Below, piece after piece: positions 1 through 8,933 of a DNA stretch of 64,000 nucleotides. Positions within the stretch are counted from its first letter, which is position 1, and each line of letters starts with the position of its first letter. This stretch comes from Candidatus Galacturonatibacter soehngenii (GTDB lineage Bacteria; Bacillota; Clostridia; Lachnospirales; Lachnospiraceae): NCBI RefSeq assembly GCF_008830185.1, contig NZ_WAGX01000005.1, positions 124,001-188,000 of the forward strand, in the 5' to 3' direction. A program made the position numbers and the translations under genes. A model generated the notes under the pieces. It did no database searches. It was given only the letters and a program-made list of their open reading frames with translations, and was not told where the DNA came from.

Positions 1-998
1 ATTTCTTTGGAACAAATATCAAAATGAGGATTAATGGTTGCATCTCCACCATTGATAAAGAATCCTAATTCACATAGCCCTCCACCATTTCTGATGAATT
101 TATAAATATTAGCATGTGCAATTGGAGATCCTGTACATTGGAATGCAAAGTCTGCTAAATATCCTCCAAACGCTGCCTTTACGCCATCTGTTAACGCTTC
201 AATTCCTTGGAAGTCTTTAAAGTTAACCGTTGCAGAAGCGCCTAATTCTTTTGCAAAATCAAGTCTCTTTTGTTCTCCATCTATTGCTACAATGTTTTGA
301 ACTCCCATTGTCTTAAGTATTGCAATACAAATAAGTCCAATTGGTCCACAGCCTTGCACGGCTACTCTGCTGTTAAATCTTAAAATTCCAGTTGATTTTG
401 CTCTTTCTACTGCATGGATTAACACTGCACTAGGCTCAATCAATATTCTAGATTCTAAATCCAAATCGCTTACGTTAAATACAGTTGATCCTCCTCTGAT
501 TACTAAGTAATCAGCGAACCATCCATTTAAATGAATGTCATCGTCTGGAAGTAAACCATATACATCCGCACCACCTACGTTTTGTTTGTTTAAGTCAAAC
601 ATCGTGATGTCTGGATTATCTTTAAAAATCATACAGGTAACTACTTTATCACCAATTGTTAAAGGTTTTCCTGCGCTGTCTTTTTTTACATTCTTACCCA
701 TCTTAACGATTTCTCCGGTACCTTCATGTCCAAGTACCAATGGAATCAAGCCAAATGGATCTCTTTTGAATTCGTGAGCATCTGTACCACATACTCCACA
801 GCCTTCTACTTTAACTAAGATATCGTCATCTCCAAGTTCTGGAATTGGAAACTCTTTGATTTCATAATTTTCAAGTGCTGTAAGCATCGCTGCTTTAGAA
901 GTTTTTGGAATTACTCCTGCTTGTTTTGGAGCTACTGTTGCTCCTGGTGTTCCTTGCATTTCAGCAAGTACTTGCTTTACAATTGCTTCTATATTCAT
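1..998 (-). CDS. Zinc-type alcohol dehydrogenase, microcompartment-targeted (3' end off window)
   Basis: Medium-chain Zn-dependent alcohol dehydrogenase; about 332 residues are visible and the C-terminus lies beyond base 1. The ATG at 998 follows AAGGAGAG at normal spacing. Seen: the zinc-binding start GCGVCGTDAHEF, GHEGTGE, and a Rossmann motif GCGPIGL near residue 205. The first ~17 residues (MNIEAIVKQVLAEMQG) form an amphipathic helix followed by a Pro/Ala linker, typical of microcompartment encapsulation peptides and absent from ordinary alcohol dehydrogenases. It is the last visible gene of a leftward cluster with the aldehyde dehydrogenase and aldolase. Inferred role: reduction of propionaldehyde to propanol with NAD regeneration inside the shell. 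Confidence 0.85.
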   Translation of the reverse strand, partial: MNIEAIVKQVLAEMQGTPGATVAPKQAGVIPKTSKAAMLTALENYEIKEFPIPELGDDDILVKVEGCGVCGTDAHEFKRDPFGLIPLVLGHEGTGEIVKMGKNVKKDSAGKPLTIGDKVVTCMIFKDNPDITMFDLNKQNVGGADVYGLLPDDDIHLNGWFADYLVIRGGSTVFNVSDLDLESRILIEPSAVLIHAVERAKSTGILRFNSRVAVQGCGPIGLICIAILKTMGVQNIVAIDGEQKRLDFAKELGASATVNFKDFQGIEALTDGVKAAFGGYLADFAFQCTGSPIAHANIYKFIRNGGGLCELGFFINGGDATINPHFDICSKE

Positions 999-1018
999 TT
1001 CCACTTATGCCACTCTCC

Positions 1019-2443
1019 TTATCTAATGCTTAATGCATCACACATAACGCATCTTCTGCTCTTTGTAAAGTTCTTAGCTGATGTTAACCCTTCACCTGTA
1101 CGGCTTGCAATGGTGAAAGTAGCATAGCCTTCTCCGCCAAATCCAAGTGCAGAATAGGAAGGACCATTCTTAACAAAAATAGCGGTATCAATTGCTTTTC
1201 CAAATTTTGTTAAGTTATTTACATTCGTGGAATGCATATGTGCAGAATGTCTGTTACCTTGTTCTAATTCTACTGCAACTTCGATTCCTTCATCTACGTC
1301 TTTTACTTCTACAATTCCAAGAATTGGCATCATCAATTCTTCTTCAATCAATGGATGTTTTTTATCTCCTTTGAAGATAATACAACGAATCTCATCTCCA
1401 ACCGTTACTCCAATTTTATTTAAAAGAACTTTTGCACTTCGACCAACACATTCTCTATTTAAAATCTTTTTACCATTTTTCTCAACTAAAACTGTAGAAA
1501 CTAATTTTGCTACTTCTTCGTCATTTGCTCTATAGCAACCTGCCTCTTCCATATAGTACATCAATTCATCTGTAATGGAACTTACTGCTATGACTTCTTT
1601 TTCTGCTATACATGGAAGGTTGTTATCAAATGTTGCACCATTTACAATGTCTTCGGCAGCTTTTGGGATATTTGCTGTTTCATCAACCAATACTGGTGGA
1701 TTTCCTGCTCCTGCCCCCATTGCTCTCTTTCCTGAGGAAAGTACCGTTGTTACAACACCTGGCCCACCAGTTGCAACCAATAACGAAATATCCTTGTGAC
1801 CAAAAATAGTCTTACTCACATCCATAGTCGGATTCTCAACCGCTACTGCAAGATTTTCTGGTCCTCCAACTTCAACACTTGCTCTGTTTACCATATCGAT
1901 TGCAAGATTTGATACATTCTTTGCGGATGGATGTGGTGCAAATACGACAGAATTTCCTGCTGCTAACATTCCAATTGAATTGCAGATGACTGTCTCTGTT
2001 GGATTGGTTGATGGACACACTGCTCCAATCACACCAAATGGTCCTTGTTCAATCAAGGTCAAACCTCTGTCCCCTGACCAAGCAATGGTAGAAAGATCTT
2101 CAGTTCCTGGCGTCTTTTCCGCAACTAATTGATGTTTTAAAATTTTATGTCCTACATTACCCATACCTGTTTCTTCTACACCAAGTTCTGCAAACATCTT
2201 TGCATTCTCTAGTGTTTTCTTACGGATATTAGCAATGATTTTTTCTCTAAATTCTAGTGGCATAGGCTGTATTTCTTTTTGCGCCGCCTTTGCCGCCGCT
2301 ATTGCATCCTCTATGTTTTCAAATATTCCCATCAATTTTTTTGACTGTACTGCTGTTGTTTTGATGGTTGGTTCTTCTGATTTACCCATATTTTGCAAAA
2401 CATTTCGAACAATATTTTGAATTTCTTGTTCGCTGATAGACAA
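1019..2443 (-). CDS. CoA-acylating aldehyde dehydrogenase (PduP-like)
   Basis: 474 residues from a TTG start. A GTG at 2452 is also in frame but lies inside the AGGAGG ribosome site; TTG at 2443 is 8 bases downstream of AGGAGG and is the better start. The protein then opens SISEQEIQNIVRNVLQNMG, an amphipathic encapsulation helix followed by a linker. The dehydrogenase core has the catalytic cysteine in NNLPCIAEKE (about residue 270) and a glycine-rich region at GAGAGNPPVLVDE. The family converts propionaldehyde plus CoA and NAD to propionyl-CoA in microcompartments. The gene sits 20 bases upstream of the alcohol dehydrogenase start, so the two are clearly one operon. It could act on acetaldehyde instead; the aldolase next door argues for fucose/rhamnose-derived aldehydes. 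Confidence 0.9.
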   Translation of the reverse strand: MSISEQEIQNIVRNVLQNMGKSEEPTIKTTAVQSKKLMGIFENIEDAIAAAKAAQKEIQPMPLEFREKIIANIRKKTLENAKMFAELGVEETGMGNVGHKILKHQLVAEKTPGTEDLSTIAWSGDRGLTLIEQGPFGVIGAVCPSTNPTETVICNSIGMLAAGNSVVFAPHPSAKNVSNLAIDMVNRASVEVGGPENLAVAVENPTMDVSKTIFGHKDISLLVATGGPGVVTTVLSSGKRAMGAGAGNPPVLVDETANIPKAAEDIVNGATFDNNLPCIAEKEVIAVSSITDELMYYMEEAGCYRANDEEVAKLVSTVLVEKNGKKILNRECVGRSAKVLLNKIGVTVGDEIRCIIFKGDKKHPLIEEELMMPILGIVEVKDVDEGIEVAVELEQGNRHSAHMHSTNVNNLTKFGKAIDTAIFVKNGPSYSALGFGGEGYATFTIASRTGEGLTSAKNFTKSRRCVMCDALSIR

Positions 2444-2487
2444 TTTACGCACCTCCTAGCGATTTACTAATATTCCTTGTCCATTTC

Positions 2488-3291
2488 TTATTTCATTTGA
2501 GCTAAAATCTTCTTTGTAACTTCTGCAACGATTTTTTCAACATCTGTTGATGCAGCTTCGGTTGAAGTAGTACTATCGCATGAATGGCATCCGCCTCCAC
2601 ATTGTCCGCCCAAGTTCTGGCAAAGATCTGCTGGGTGTTTACCTGGTAAGCCCATTTGTCTTCTAATTTCATATAATTTTTGAATGGTTTCTTTATCAAA
2701 TTCTTTTGGCCCGCCAAGTTGTCTTGCTTTGTATAATAATTCAGCATAGAATTCTACTGATTCCATTTTATGATAAGCAGCTAATAGATCTGTGCTCCAA
2801 GTTAACGCTCCGTGGCTTTCTAATAAAACTGCATCATAATAAGGTAGGTATTTTTCTAATCTATCTGGAATTTCATTGGTGGAAGGTGTACCGTACTCAG
2901 CAATTGGAACACATCCTAATGCGATTACCGCTTCTGGCATAATTGGTTGTGTTAGAGGAATTCCTGCAATTGCAAATGCTGTAGCAAATGTTGGATGTGC
3001 ATGTACTACAGATCCTACATCTGGTCTTAATTTGTAAACTCTCATATGCATTTTGATTTCAGAAGATGGTCTAAAATTACCATTTGCCTGAAGACAGTTA
3101 CCTTCTGCATCTACTTTACAGATATACTCAGGAGTCATAAATCCTTTTGATACACCAGTTGGTGTGCAAAGAAATTCATTGTCGTTTAATTTAACAGAAA
3201 TGTTACCGTCATTTGCAGCAACCATGTTTCTATTGTAAATTCTTTTTCCAATCTCACAAATTTGTTTTTTGATTTCATATTCATTAGCCAT
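2488..3291 (-). CDS. Class II sugar-phosphate aldolase with C-terminal encapsulation peptide
   Basis: 267 residues; ATG after a strong AAGGAGG. The first ~210 residues are a class II (zinc) aldolase of the FucA/RhaD type, with VVHAHPTFATAFA carrying the HxH zinc ligands and LLESHGAL the third histidine region. The family cleaves L-fuculose-1-phosphate or L-rhamnulose-1-phosphate to dihydroxyacetone phosphate and lactaldehyde. A Cys/Gly-rich linker (CGGGCHSC, about residue 232) and then a final amphipathic helix, DVEKIVAEVTKKILAQM, follow; together they make a tail of about 50 residues beyond a normal FucA. The tail looks like an encapsulation peptide placed at the C-terminus. First gene of the cluster with the two dehydrogenases; a promoter lies just upstream. 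Confidence 0.9.
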   Translation of the reverse strand: MANEYEIKKQICEIGKRIYNRNMVAANDGNISVKLNDNEFLCTPTGVSKGFMTPEYICKVDAEGNCLQANGNFRPSSEIKMHMRVYKLRPDVGSVVHAHPTFATAFAIAGIPLTQPIMPEAVIALGCVPIAEYGTPSTNEIPDRLEKYLPYYDAVLLESHGALTWSTDLLAAYHKMESVEFYAELLYKARQLGGPKEFDKETIQKLYEIRRQMGLPGKHPADLCQNLGGQCGGGCHSCDSTTSTEAASTDVEKIVAEVTKKILAQMK

Positions 3292-3349
3292 TTTAAAAAA
3301 TTCCTCCTTAAATATGTGTGTTTATGTTGTTTTATTTTGACTTTATTTA

Positions 3350-3378
3350 ATTTTATCACTATTTCATCTAAAAATCAA
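3350..3378 (-). promoter_or_regulatory. Predicted promoter of the aldolase/dehydrogenase operon
   Basis: Read on the minus strand: -35 TTGATT (3373-3378), 17-bp spacer, -10 TAAAAT (3350-3355), start expected near 3343. Just downstream, at 3321-3336, plus-strand TGTTTATGTTGTTTTA recurs in inverted orientation at 3511-3529, which could be a pair of DeoR-like operator sites. Apart from this and the terminator at 3597-3638, the 3300-3643 gap holds nothing I recognise. Confidence 0.5.
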
Positions 3379-3596
3379 CATATTTTATAACTTTTTTTGT
3401 TTCCGATATAAGACTTGTTGTTGCTTTGTTTTTGGCACTTTCTCTGATGTTTTAGTAGTTGGCATTATCTAATGAAAGGCGATGATATTACTCTTTGTGT
3501 TTAATAAATTAAAAACAACATAAAACAAACTTAATAATAAGGTTCGCATTTGCATGAACTATTATACAGAAGCATTCAGCGAATTCATGATAAGAC

Positions 3597-3638
3597 AAAA
3601 ATAGGGCATGTCCTATCATTAGACATGCCCTATTTTTA
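3597..3638 (-). terminator. Intrinsic terminator after the RpiB/LacA-type gene
   Basis: Inverted repeat AAAATAGGGCATGTC / GACATGCCCTATTTT with a 9-base loop, starting 5 bases after the stop codon at 3644; the minus strand continues into a T-rich tract. The symmetric A/T flanks could let it work in both directions. Confidence 0.85.
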
Positions 3639-3643
3639 TAATC

Positions 3644-4282
3644 CTAAGCTAATATCTCTTTTACAAATGCTGCAATTTTTTCATCCTTGCAGTTAGCAAA
3701 GAATAATTCCTGGAACTTAGAACCAGCTACTGCACCTTTTACTAAATCTTGATCGATATTTTTTAAGGTAGTTACTAAATCATTTAGTGAAACCTTTCTA
3801 ACTTCATCTAAGATTTTCTTATTTCTTTGTTCTGGCACAACTCTGTCTCTTGGATAGCCTTGGCCACTTTCACCTTCGAATAATTTTTCAAAGATATATT
3901 GAAGGTTTAATTCTGCGCCCCATCCAAATCCCTTTGCAAATGGTAAAGAAATTGCATTACCATCATTGATTTGAGCAAACATATATGCATCAGATGGATC
4001 TACAACAAGTCCACAGATTACACCTGGAAATGAATTACAAGCTAGCATTGCACCTTCGCCAGTACCACATCCTGTAATTACATAATCAGCTGCTCCTGAA
4101 TTTAAAAGAATTGCTGCTAAAATACCATTTTGAACATATGTTAATTGATTTTCATCATCTGCGCTATACATACCATAGTTAAAAACTTCATGACCCATTG
4201 GTTCTACAACTTTTTTTAAAGCTGCGCAAATCATTTCATTTTTAGCTGCCTGACTGTTTTCATTAATTAAAGCGATTTTCAT
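3644..4282 (-). CDS. RpiB/LacA/LacB family sugar-phosphate isomerase
   Basis: 212 residues, ATG after AAGGAGAT. The N-terminal ~145 residues match the RpiB/LacA fold: IALINENSQA at the start, then the phosphate/ring-opening loop VITGCGTGEGAM (about residue 68), and VCGLVVD-like and FGWGAELNL segments. The C-terminal ~65 residues are an added helical tail. The family interconverts aldose and ketose phosphates (ribose-5-P/ribulose-5-P, or galactose-6-P/tagatose-6-P). The substrate cannot be read from sequence; proximity to the fucose/rhamnose microcompartment enzymes suggests a sugar catabolic role. It is probably transcribed alone, with its own terminator. Confidence 0.8.
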   Translation of the reverse strand: MKIALINENSQAAKNEMICAALKKVVEPMGHEVFNYGMYSADDENQLTYVQNGILAAILLNSGAADYVITGCGTGEGAMLACNSFPGVICGLVVDPSDAYMFAQINDGNAISLPFAKGFGWGAELNLQYIFEKLFEGESGQGYPRDRVVPEQRNKKILDEVRKVSLNDLVTTLKNIDQDLVKGAVAGSKFQELFFANCKDEKIAAFVKEILA

Positions 4283-4335
4283 TGTTATCTCCTTTTCTTA
4301 TGCTATTCTTAAGTTACTTCTATAATATAAGAAGA

Positions 4336-4464
4336 ATAAAAAGCACCTCTTATATCATGCTTCGCTCTTTCGCTAACCTATCAGGTAAAAACAAATACTC
4401 ACTTCGTTCGTGCTTGTTTTTCTTCTGATAGGTTACATTATAGCATCATCAAGAGGTTCTTTCT
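4336..4464. repeat. Large nested palindromic element between two genes
   Basis: Nested inverted repeats: an outer pair built on CACCTCTT / AAGAGGTTC (4343-4351 and 4451-4459), a perfect 10-bp inner pair AACCTATCAG / CTGATAGGTT (4375-4384 and 4425-4434), and a further AAAAACAA / TTGTTTTT pair around a small CACttcgttcGTG hairpin. It fills the gap between the amidohydrolase stop and the isomerase start. It may terminate the amidohydrolase transcript (minus strand ends GAGGTGCTTTTTATTCTT) or be a small mobile palindromic repeat. Confidence 0.5.
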
Positions 4465-4499
4465 TGTGTTTTCTTAGATAAAAAATTGCTTTTATTGAA

Positions 4500-6125
4500 C
4501 TACAAACAGTCTTTTTCTCTTTTATATACGGTAATTCCTTCTTTATTAGTTTCCAATACTTTAATATCTTTTAAACAAGACTTCTCTTCCTCTAATGGAT
4601 TTTTATTAAGTATAATAAAATCTGCTTTTTTTCCTGCCTTTATACTTCCCTTTTCTGTTTCTTCAAATATTTGATAGGCTCCATGAATCGTAACTGCCTT
4701 TAATGCTTCTTCAATTGAGATTTGTTCTTCTTCTCCTAACACGCGATTTTTCCTTGTTGTTCGATTCACTGCGTTGTGAAGGGAAAATAAAACATTTGGT
4801 GAGATTACGGGGGCGTTTTGATGTATGGTAAAAATCAGCCCCTTCTCAATCACTGACTTAAGTGGGCATACTTTTTTTGCTCTTAATGCACCTAGGGCTG
4901 TCTCATGATAATAATCACCGCTGTAATAAATATGGTCTAAGAAAAAGGACGGAATCATTTTGAGTTCTTTCATCTTTTCCAATTGATCATCTCGAATAAC
5001 CTGCGCATGCAACATTACTGCTCTAAGGTCTTTTTTATGTTTTTGATGCTTCACTGCTTTTTCATATGCTTCTATAAATTGGTCAATAGCTGCATCGCCA
5101 TTGCAGTGTGCGTTTATTTGCCATTCATTTTCAATACAACGTATACACTCTTCTTCTACTTCCTGATCGGTTTTGATTGGAAACCCCCGATAATTATCCG
5201 CTTTTTGCTCTGGTACGATGTAGTATGGTTTTGAAAGCCATGCCGTTCTTAAATGGGGCGACCCATCCAATTCTATTTTGTAGCCACCAACTCGATATCG
5301 GTTTTGATAGCAAATAGATTCAACTGGATTAGGCTTTGCCTTTTTCAATGTATCTTTTGTAATATAAGAAATAACATCAACAGGAAGTTTATTTAAGTCT
5401 GATAGATTTTTTAATAAGACATATTCTAGTGCTCCCGTTCTTGCATCTTGTATTGTCGTGATTCCATTTGATACATATTCATAGATAGCTTTTTGCAATG
5501 CACAAATTATTCTTTCAACTGACGGAAAAGGAATTACATCCGTATCATATAGTGCATTTCCAATAATTAAACCAGTTGTATCCTCCTTTACTTTCTCAAC
5601 GATACCTCCTGTAGGAACTTTAAAGTCTTTTCCCGCATATCCAAATAGTTTTAGTGCAGGTGAATTACACACGGCGCATTGCCCCAAGGCATGAAGAATC
5701 ATAATAGGAACGGATGTACTAATTTTATTTAAATCATATTTGGTAGGATGCTTCTCATCCTCAAAAATATCATTGTTATATCCCCATCCAATCAGCCACT
5801 CATTTTGATTTGGAGGATTCCTTGTATATTCTTGTTTTAAAACCTCTACGATATCTTCTATCGTTTTGCATTTATCCGTTCCAATATCAATCAACAGATA
5901 ATGAAAAATCATGGAACTAAGGTGGGAATGTGAATCTATAAAACCGGGCATAATTACTTTTTGCTCTACATCTATTAGTATTGTATCTTCTTTTTTTAAA
6001 GACATTATCTCCTCATCGCTTCCCACATTTTGTATTTTTCCATCCTCGATATACATTGCCTGTGCAATGGGACATTCTTCTTCCATTGTTATAATTTGAG
6101 CATTATAATATATTTTACTTTCCAT
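4500..6125 (-). CDS. Amidohydrolase family 3 protein (YtcJ-like)
   Basis: 541 residues, the usual length for the YtcJ/N-substituted formamide deformylase group. The metal-binding start motif PGFIDSHSHL (HxH, about residue 62) is present, as are later metal-ligand regions INAHCNGDAAI and MLHAQVIRDDQ and a C-terminal composite beta sandwich ending KAGKKADFIILNKNP. Family members hydrolyse C-N bonds of small amides; no substrate can be assigned here. The ATG at 6125 is the only start not cut off by an upstream in-frame stop, but the nearest good ribosome site (AAGGAGGA) is about 25 bases upstream, an unusually long spacing. Single gene, 3' of the trp operon. Confidence 0.8.
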   Translation of the reverse strand: MESKIYYNAQIITMEEECPIAQAMYIEDGKIQNVGSDEEIMSLKKEDTILIDVEQKVIMPGFIDSHSHLSSMIFHYLLIDIGTDKCKTIEDIVEVLKQEYTRNPPNQNEWLIGWGYNNDIFEDEKHPTKYDLNKISTSVPIMILHALGQCAVCNSPALKLFGYAGKDFKVPTGGIVEKVKEDTTGLIIGNALYDTDVIPFPSVERIICALQKAIYEYVSNGITTIQDARTGALEYVLLKNLSDLNKLPVDVISYITKDTLKKAKPNPVESICYQNRYRVGGYKIELDGSPHLRTAWLSKPYYIVPEQKADNYRGFPIKTDQEVEEECIRCIENEWQINAHCNGDAAIDQFIEAYEKAVKHQKHKKDLRAVMLHAQVIRDDQLEKMKELKMIPSFFLDHIYYSGDYYHETALGALRAKKVCPLKSVIEKGLIFTIHQNAPVISPNVLFSLHNAVNRTTRKNRVLGEEEQISIEEALKAVTIHGAYQIFEETEKGSIKAGKKADFIILNKNPLEEEKSCLKDIKVLETNKEGITVYKREKDCL

Positions 6126-6250
6126 TTTGTTTGGTTTTTTATTTTACTTCCTCCTTGTTCTTAATCTTATCCTGTCATAACAAGTATTTGTAAAACTACC
6201 TAACTTATTCGAAAGCAACTCTTCCATTATTTGTATTACTTTTATTTTTT

Positions 6251-6298
6251 TGATATGTACTCCTTTTACTCAATGTCCCGTAAAGGGAGTACATATCA
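6251..6298 (-). terminator. Strong hairpin downstream of trpA
   Basis: Arms TGATATGTACTCC-TTTTA and TAAAGGGAGTACATATCA pair over 18 positions with one mismatch, beginning 25 bases after the trpA stop. The minus strand lacks a clean U tract after the stem, so it may act as an RNA 3' processing or stability element rather than a classic terminator. Confidence 0.5.
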
Positions 6299-6322
6299 TT
6301 TGCTATTTGGCCTTATCTGCAA

Positions 6323-7108
6323 TTAATTTAGTTCTTCTTTAAAAATACTACAATATTCTTTAATGGAATTCAAATCATAATTTGCTTCTTTCATTATCTT
6401 AATAAAATGTGACCCTACAATCGCGCCATCAATGATGTTTTTCATTGGTGCTACATCCTTTGCACTACGAATTCCAAATCCCATCATAACAGGAATCTTT
6501 GATTCCTTTTTCACCTCTTCTAAATACGTTATAATATCTTTATGAAATGTAGCTGATTGACCCGTCACTCCCATGGAGGATACACAATATACGAAACCAC
6601 GAGCATCTCTTAATAATGTAGGTATTCTTTGCTTTGACACAGGAGATACTAACTGTATTAATATCGGAGCTTCTTCTTTACCTAAAAATTCATTAATTTC
6701 TCCTTGTTCTTCATAGGGTAAATCTGGAATAATCAATCCATCTACACCTACTTCAATACATTTATCTACAAATTCTGATACTCCATAGTATAAAATGGTA
6801 TTATAATAAAGCATAAATACAATTGGAATCTGGGAGTCTTTTCTTACTTCCGATACAATTTGAAACACCTTCGTTACATTAGTTCCAAGCTGTATCGCCT
6901 CATAAGAGGCTTCTTGAATGACTGGTCCATCTGCAACTGGGTCTGAAAATGGTACTCCAAGTTCAATGATATCGGTACCTGCTTCATCCTGTGCCATTAT
7001 AATGTCTTTGCACCCTTCCAAAGAAGGTAACCCAGCTGTCATATAAGTAATCAAGGCTTTTTTATTTTGCTTGGCAAGCTCTTTTAATCTTTCTTCGATT
7101 CGATTCAT
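6323..7108 (-). CDS. trpA: Tryptophan synthase alpha subunit
   Basis: 261 residues, normal length. Cleaves indole-3-glycerol phosphate to indole and glyceraldehyde-3-phosphate; indole is channelled to TrpB. Seen: catalytic glutamate in ELGVPFSDPVADGPVIQ (about residue 47), active-site aspartate in GLIIPDLPYEE, and phosphate-binding GFGIRSAKDV and DGAIVGSHFI near the end. Last gene of the trp operon, 13 bases after trpB. Confidence 0.96.
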   Translation of the reverse strand: MNRIEERLKELAKQNKKALITYMTAGLPSLEGCKDIIMAQDEAGTDIIELGVPFSDPVADGPVIQEASYEAIQLGTNVTKVFQIVSEVRKDSQIPIVFMLYYNTILYYGVSEFVDKCIEVGVDGLIIPDLPYEEQGEINEFLGKEEAPILIQLVSPVSKQRIPTLLRDARGFVYCVSSMGVTGQSATFHKDIITYLEEVKKESKIPVMMGFGIRSAKDVAPMKNIIDGAIVGSHFIKIMKEANYDLNSIKEYCSIFKEELN

Positions 7109-7121
7109 CTTAATCCCCCTC

Positions 7122-8306
7122 CTAATTCAAATATCCTTTTCCACTAAAGTAGTTTGATACCGTATGCACATCCTTATCTCCACGTCCAGATAAGCAAACA
7201 ATCATCGCCTGTTCTGGTTTCATTGTTGTCGCTTTTTTAAATGCATAAGCAAGTGCATGCGCACTTTCAATAGCAGGAATGATACCTTCTAATTCACACA
7301 ATTCCTTTAATGCTTCCATCGCCTCTGCATCCGTAATCGACACATACTCTACCCGCTTGCTATCGCGAAGATAGGCATGCTCTGGGCCAACACCAGGATA
7401 ATCAAGACCTGCTGAAATGGAATGTGCTAGTTCTACATTCCCATCTGCATCTTGTAATAAATAAGATCGCATCCCATGAAGCGTTCCAGGCTTTCCAAGA
7501 GCCATAGCGCTTGCATGCTTTCTAGTATCAATCCCAAGACCTGCTGCCTCTACTCCAATTAATTCTACTTCCTTCTCTTCTAAAAACTCTGCAAACATCC
7601 CTATGGAATTTGAGCCACCCCCAACACAGGCAATCACCGTATCTGGAAGACGTCCTTCTTTTTCCTTAAATTGAACCTTTGCTTCTTTACTAATAATGCT
7701 TTGGAATTCTTTTACCATCTTTGGATAAGGATATGGGCCAACGGCTGAACCAATTACATAGAAAGTATCTTCGGCTGTTTTTGCCCACGTACGAATGGCT
7801 TCATTGGTAGCATCTTTTAACGTATTACTTCCTGATTTTACACTTACAACCTTCGCCCCAAGCATTTCCATTCGAAATACATTTAATGCTTGCCTTTGTA
7901 CATCTTCTTCCCCCATATATACCGTACATTCCATATTAAAAAGTGCTGCTCCTGTTGCAGTTGCCACACCATGTTGACCTGCTCCTGTCTCTGCTATTAC
8001 TTTTTTCTTTCCCATTCTTTTTGCCAAAAGAATTTGACCAATCACATTATTGATTTTATGTGCACCAGTATGATTTAGGTCTTCTCTTTTTAAATAGATT
8101 TTCGTTCCATATTTTTTTGAAAGTCTTTCTGCCAAATAAAGTGGGGTTTCTCTTCCCACATAATCCTTTAAGTAATAGGCTAATTCTTTTTGAAATTCTT
8201 CATCGATTTTTGCTGCTTCAAATGCAGCTTCCAATTCATCAAGTGTATTGATTAATGATTCTGGAACATATCTTCCACCAAATTTGCCATAATAGTATTT
8301 ATCCAT
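7122..8306 (-). CDS. trpB: Tryptophan synthase beta subunit
   Basis: 394 residues, standard for TrpB1. PLP-dependent condensation of indole with serine. The Schiff-base lysine lies in [15 protein letters not shown] (about residue 84), the carboxylate/phosphate motifs AETGAGQHG and [12 protein letters not shown] (about residue 227) are intact, and the C-terminal [10 protein letters not shown] is present. It starts two bases after the trpF stop region and is followed closely by trpA, the usual B-A order for subunit pairing. Confidence 0.97.
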   Translation of the reverse strand: MDKYYYGKFGGRYVPESLINTLDELEAAFEAAKIDEEFQKELAYYLKDYVGRETPLYLAERLSKKYGTKIYLKREDLNHTGAHKINNVIGQILLAKRMGKKKVIAETGAGQHGVATATGAALFNMECTVYMGEEDVQRQALNVFRMEMLGAKVVSVKSGSNTLKDATNEAIRTWAKTAEDTFYVIGSAVGPYPYPKMVKEFQSIISKEAKVQFKEKEGRLPDTVIACVGGGSNSIGMFAEFLEEKEVELIGVEAAGLGIDTRKHASAMALGKPGTLHGMRSYLLQDADGNVELAHSISAGLDYPGVGPEHAYLRDSKRVEYVSITDAEAMEALKELCELEGIIPAIESAHALAYAFKKATTMKPEQAMIVCLSGRGDKDVHTVSNYFSGKGYLN

Positions 8307-8308
8307 AT

Positions 8309-8932
8309 TTACTTTCCTTTCTGTTCTGTTTTCTTTACATTCTCTACAAATTCATTTATTTTAAGTGCATCTTTTCCCTTTGTTCCTTCAACACCAGAAC
8401 TTACATCAACTACATCTGGTCGAACCTTTTCTATTGCCTCGGCGACATTATCAGCGTGCAAACCACCTGCTAAAATGAATAACTTATCATCTCTTGGAAA
8501 TTGACTTAGTATAGACCAATCAAAGGTTTTTCCACCACCAGGGATTGCCGCATCAAACACGTAACCATGTATTTTAGGACAGTTATGATACACTTCATAC
8601 ATATTCAAATTGTTTCCATTAAAAGCTCGAAGAATTGGTATTTGTATCTCGTCAAAGGTCTCTTTGGATAACGTGCCATGTATTTGTATATAATCAAATC
8701 CTAACGCCTCAATTTCTCTTACTTGTTGTATGGTTGGGGAAACGGTGACTGCAACCTTTTTTATTACCTGTAATGAGAGGCTTTTTAAGATTTCTCTTGC
8801 TTCGCTTATGCTTTTATTTCGCTTACTTTTTGGGTAAAACAAAACGATTCCCATGTAATCCACTTGATTGTTAATTAAGTATTTGGATTCTTCTGGTGAG
8901 GTAATCCCACATATTTTGATTTTTACAGCCAT
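8309..8932 (-). CDS. trpF: Phosphoribosylanthranilate isomerase
   Basis: 207 residues from ATG 8932. A longer frame runs upstream to 9016 but would be embedded in trpC; ATG 8932 is preceded by GGGAGG, which is the last codons of trpC, and lies just after the trpC stop (8934-8936), so translation is coupled. Seen: [10 protein letters not shown] with the catalytic cysteine at the N-terminus, GTLSKETF, the catalytic aspartate region [16 protein letters not shown], and the phosphate-binding [10 protein letters not shown]. It isomerises phosphoribosylanthranilate to CdRP. Confidence 0.95.
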   Translation of the reverse strand: MAVKIKICGITSPEESKYLINNQVDYMGIVLFYPKSKRNKSISEAREILKSLSLQVIKKVAVTVSPTIQQVREIEALGFDYIQIHGTLSKETFDEIQIPILRAFNGNNLNMYEVYHNCPKIHGYVFDAAIPGGGKTFDWSILSQFPRDDKLFILAGGLHADNVAEAIEKVRPDVVDVSSGVEGTKGKDALKINEFVENVKKTEQKGK

Positions 8933-8933
8933 T

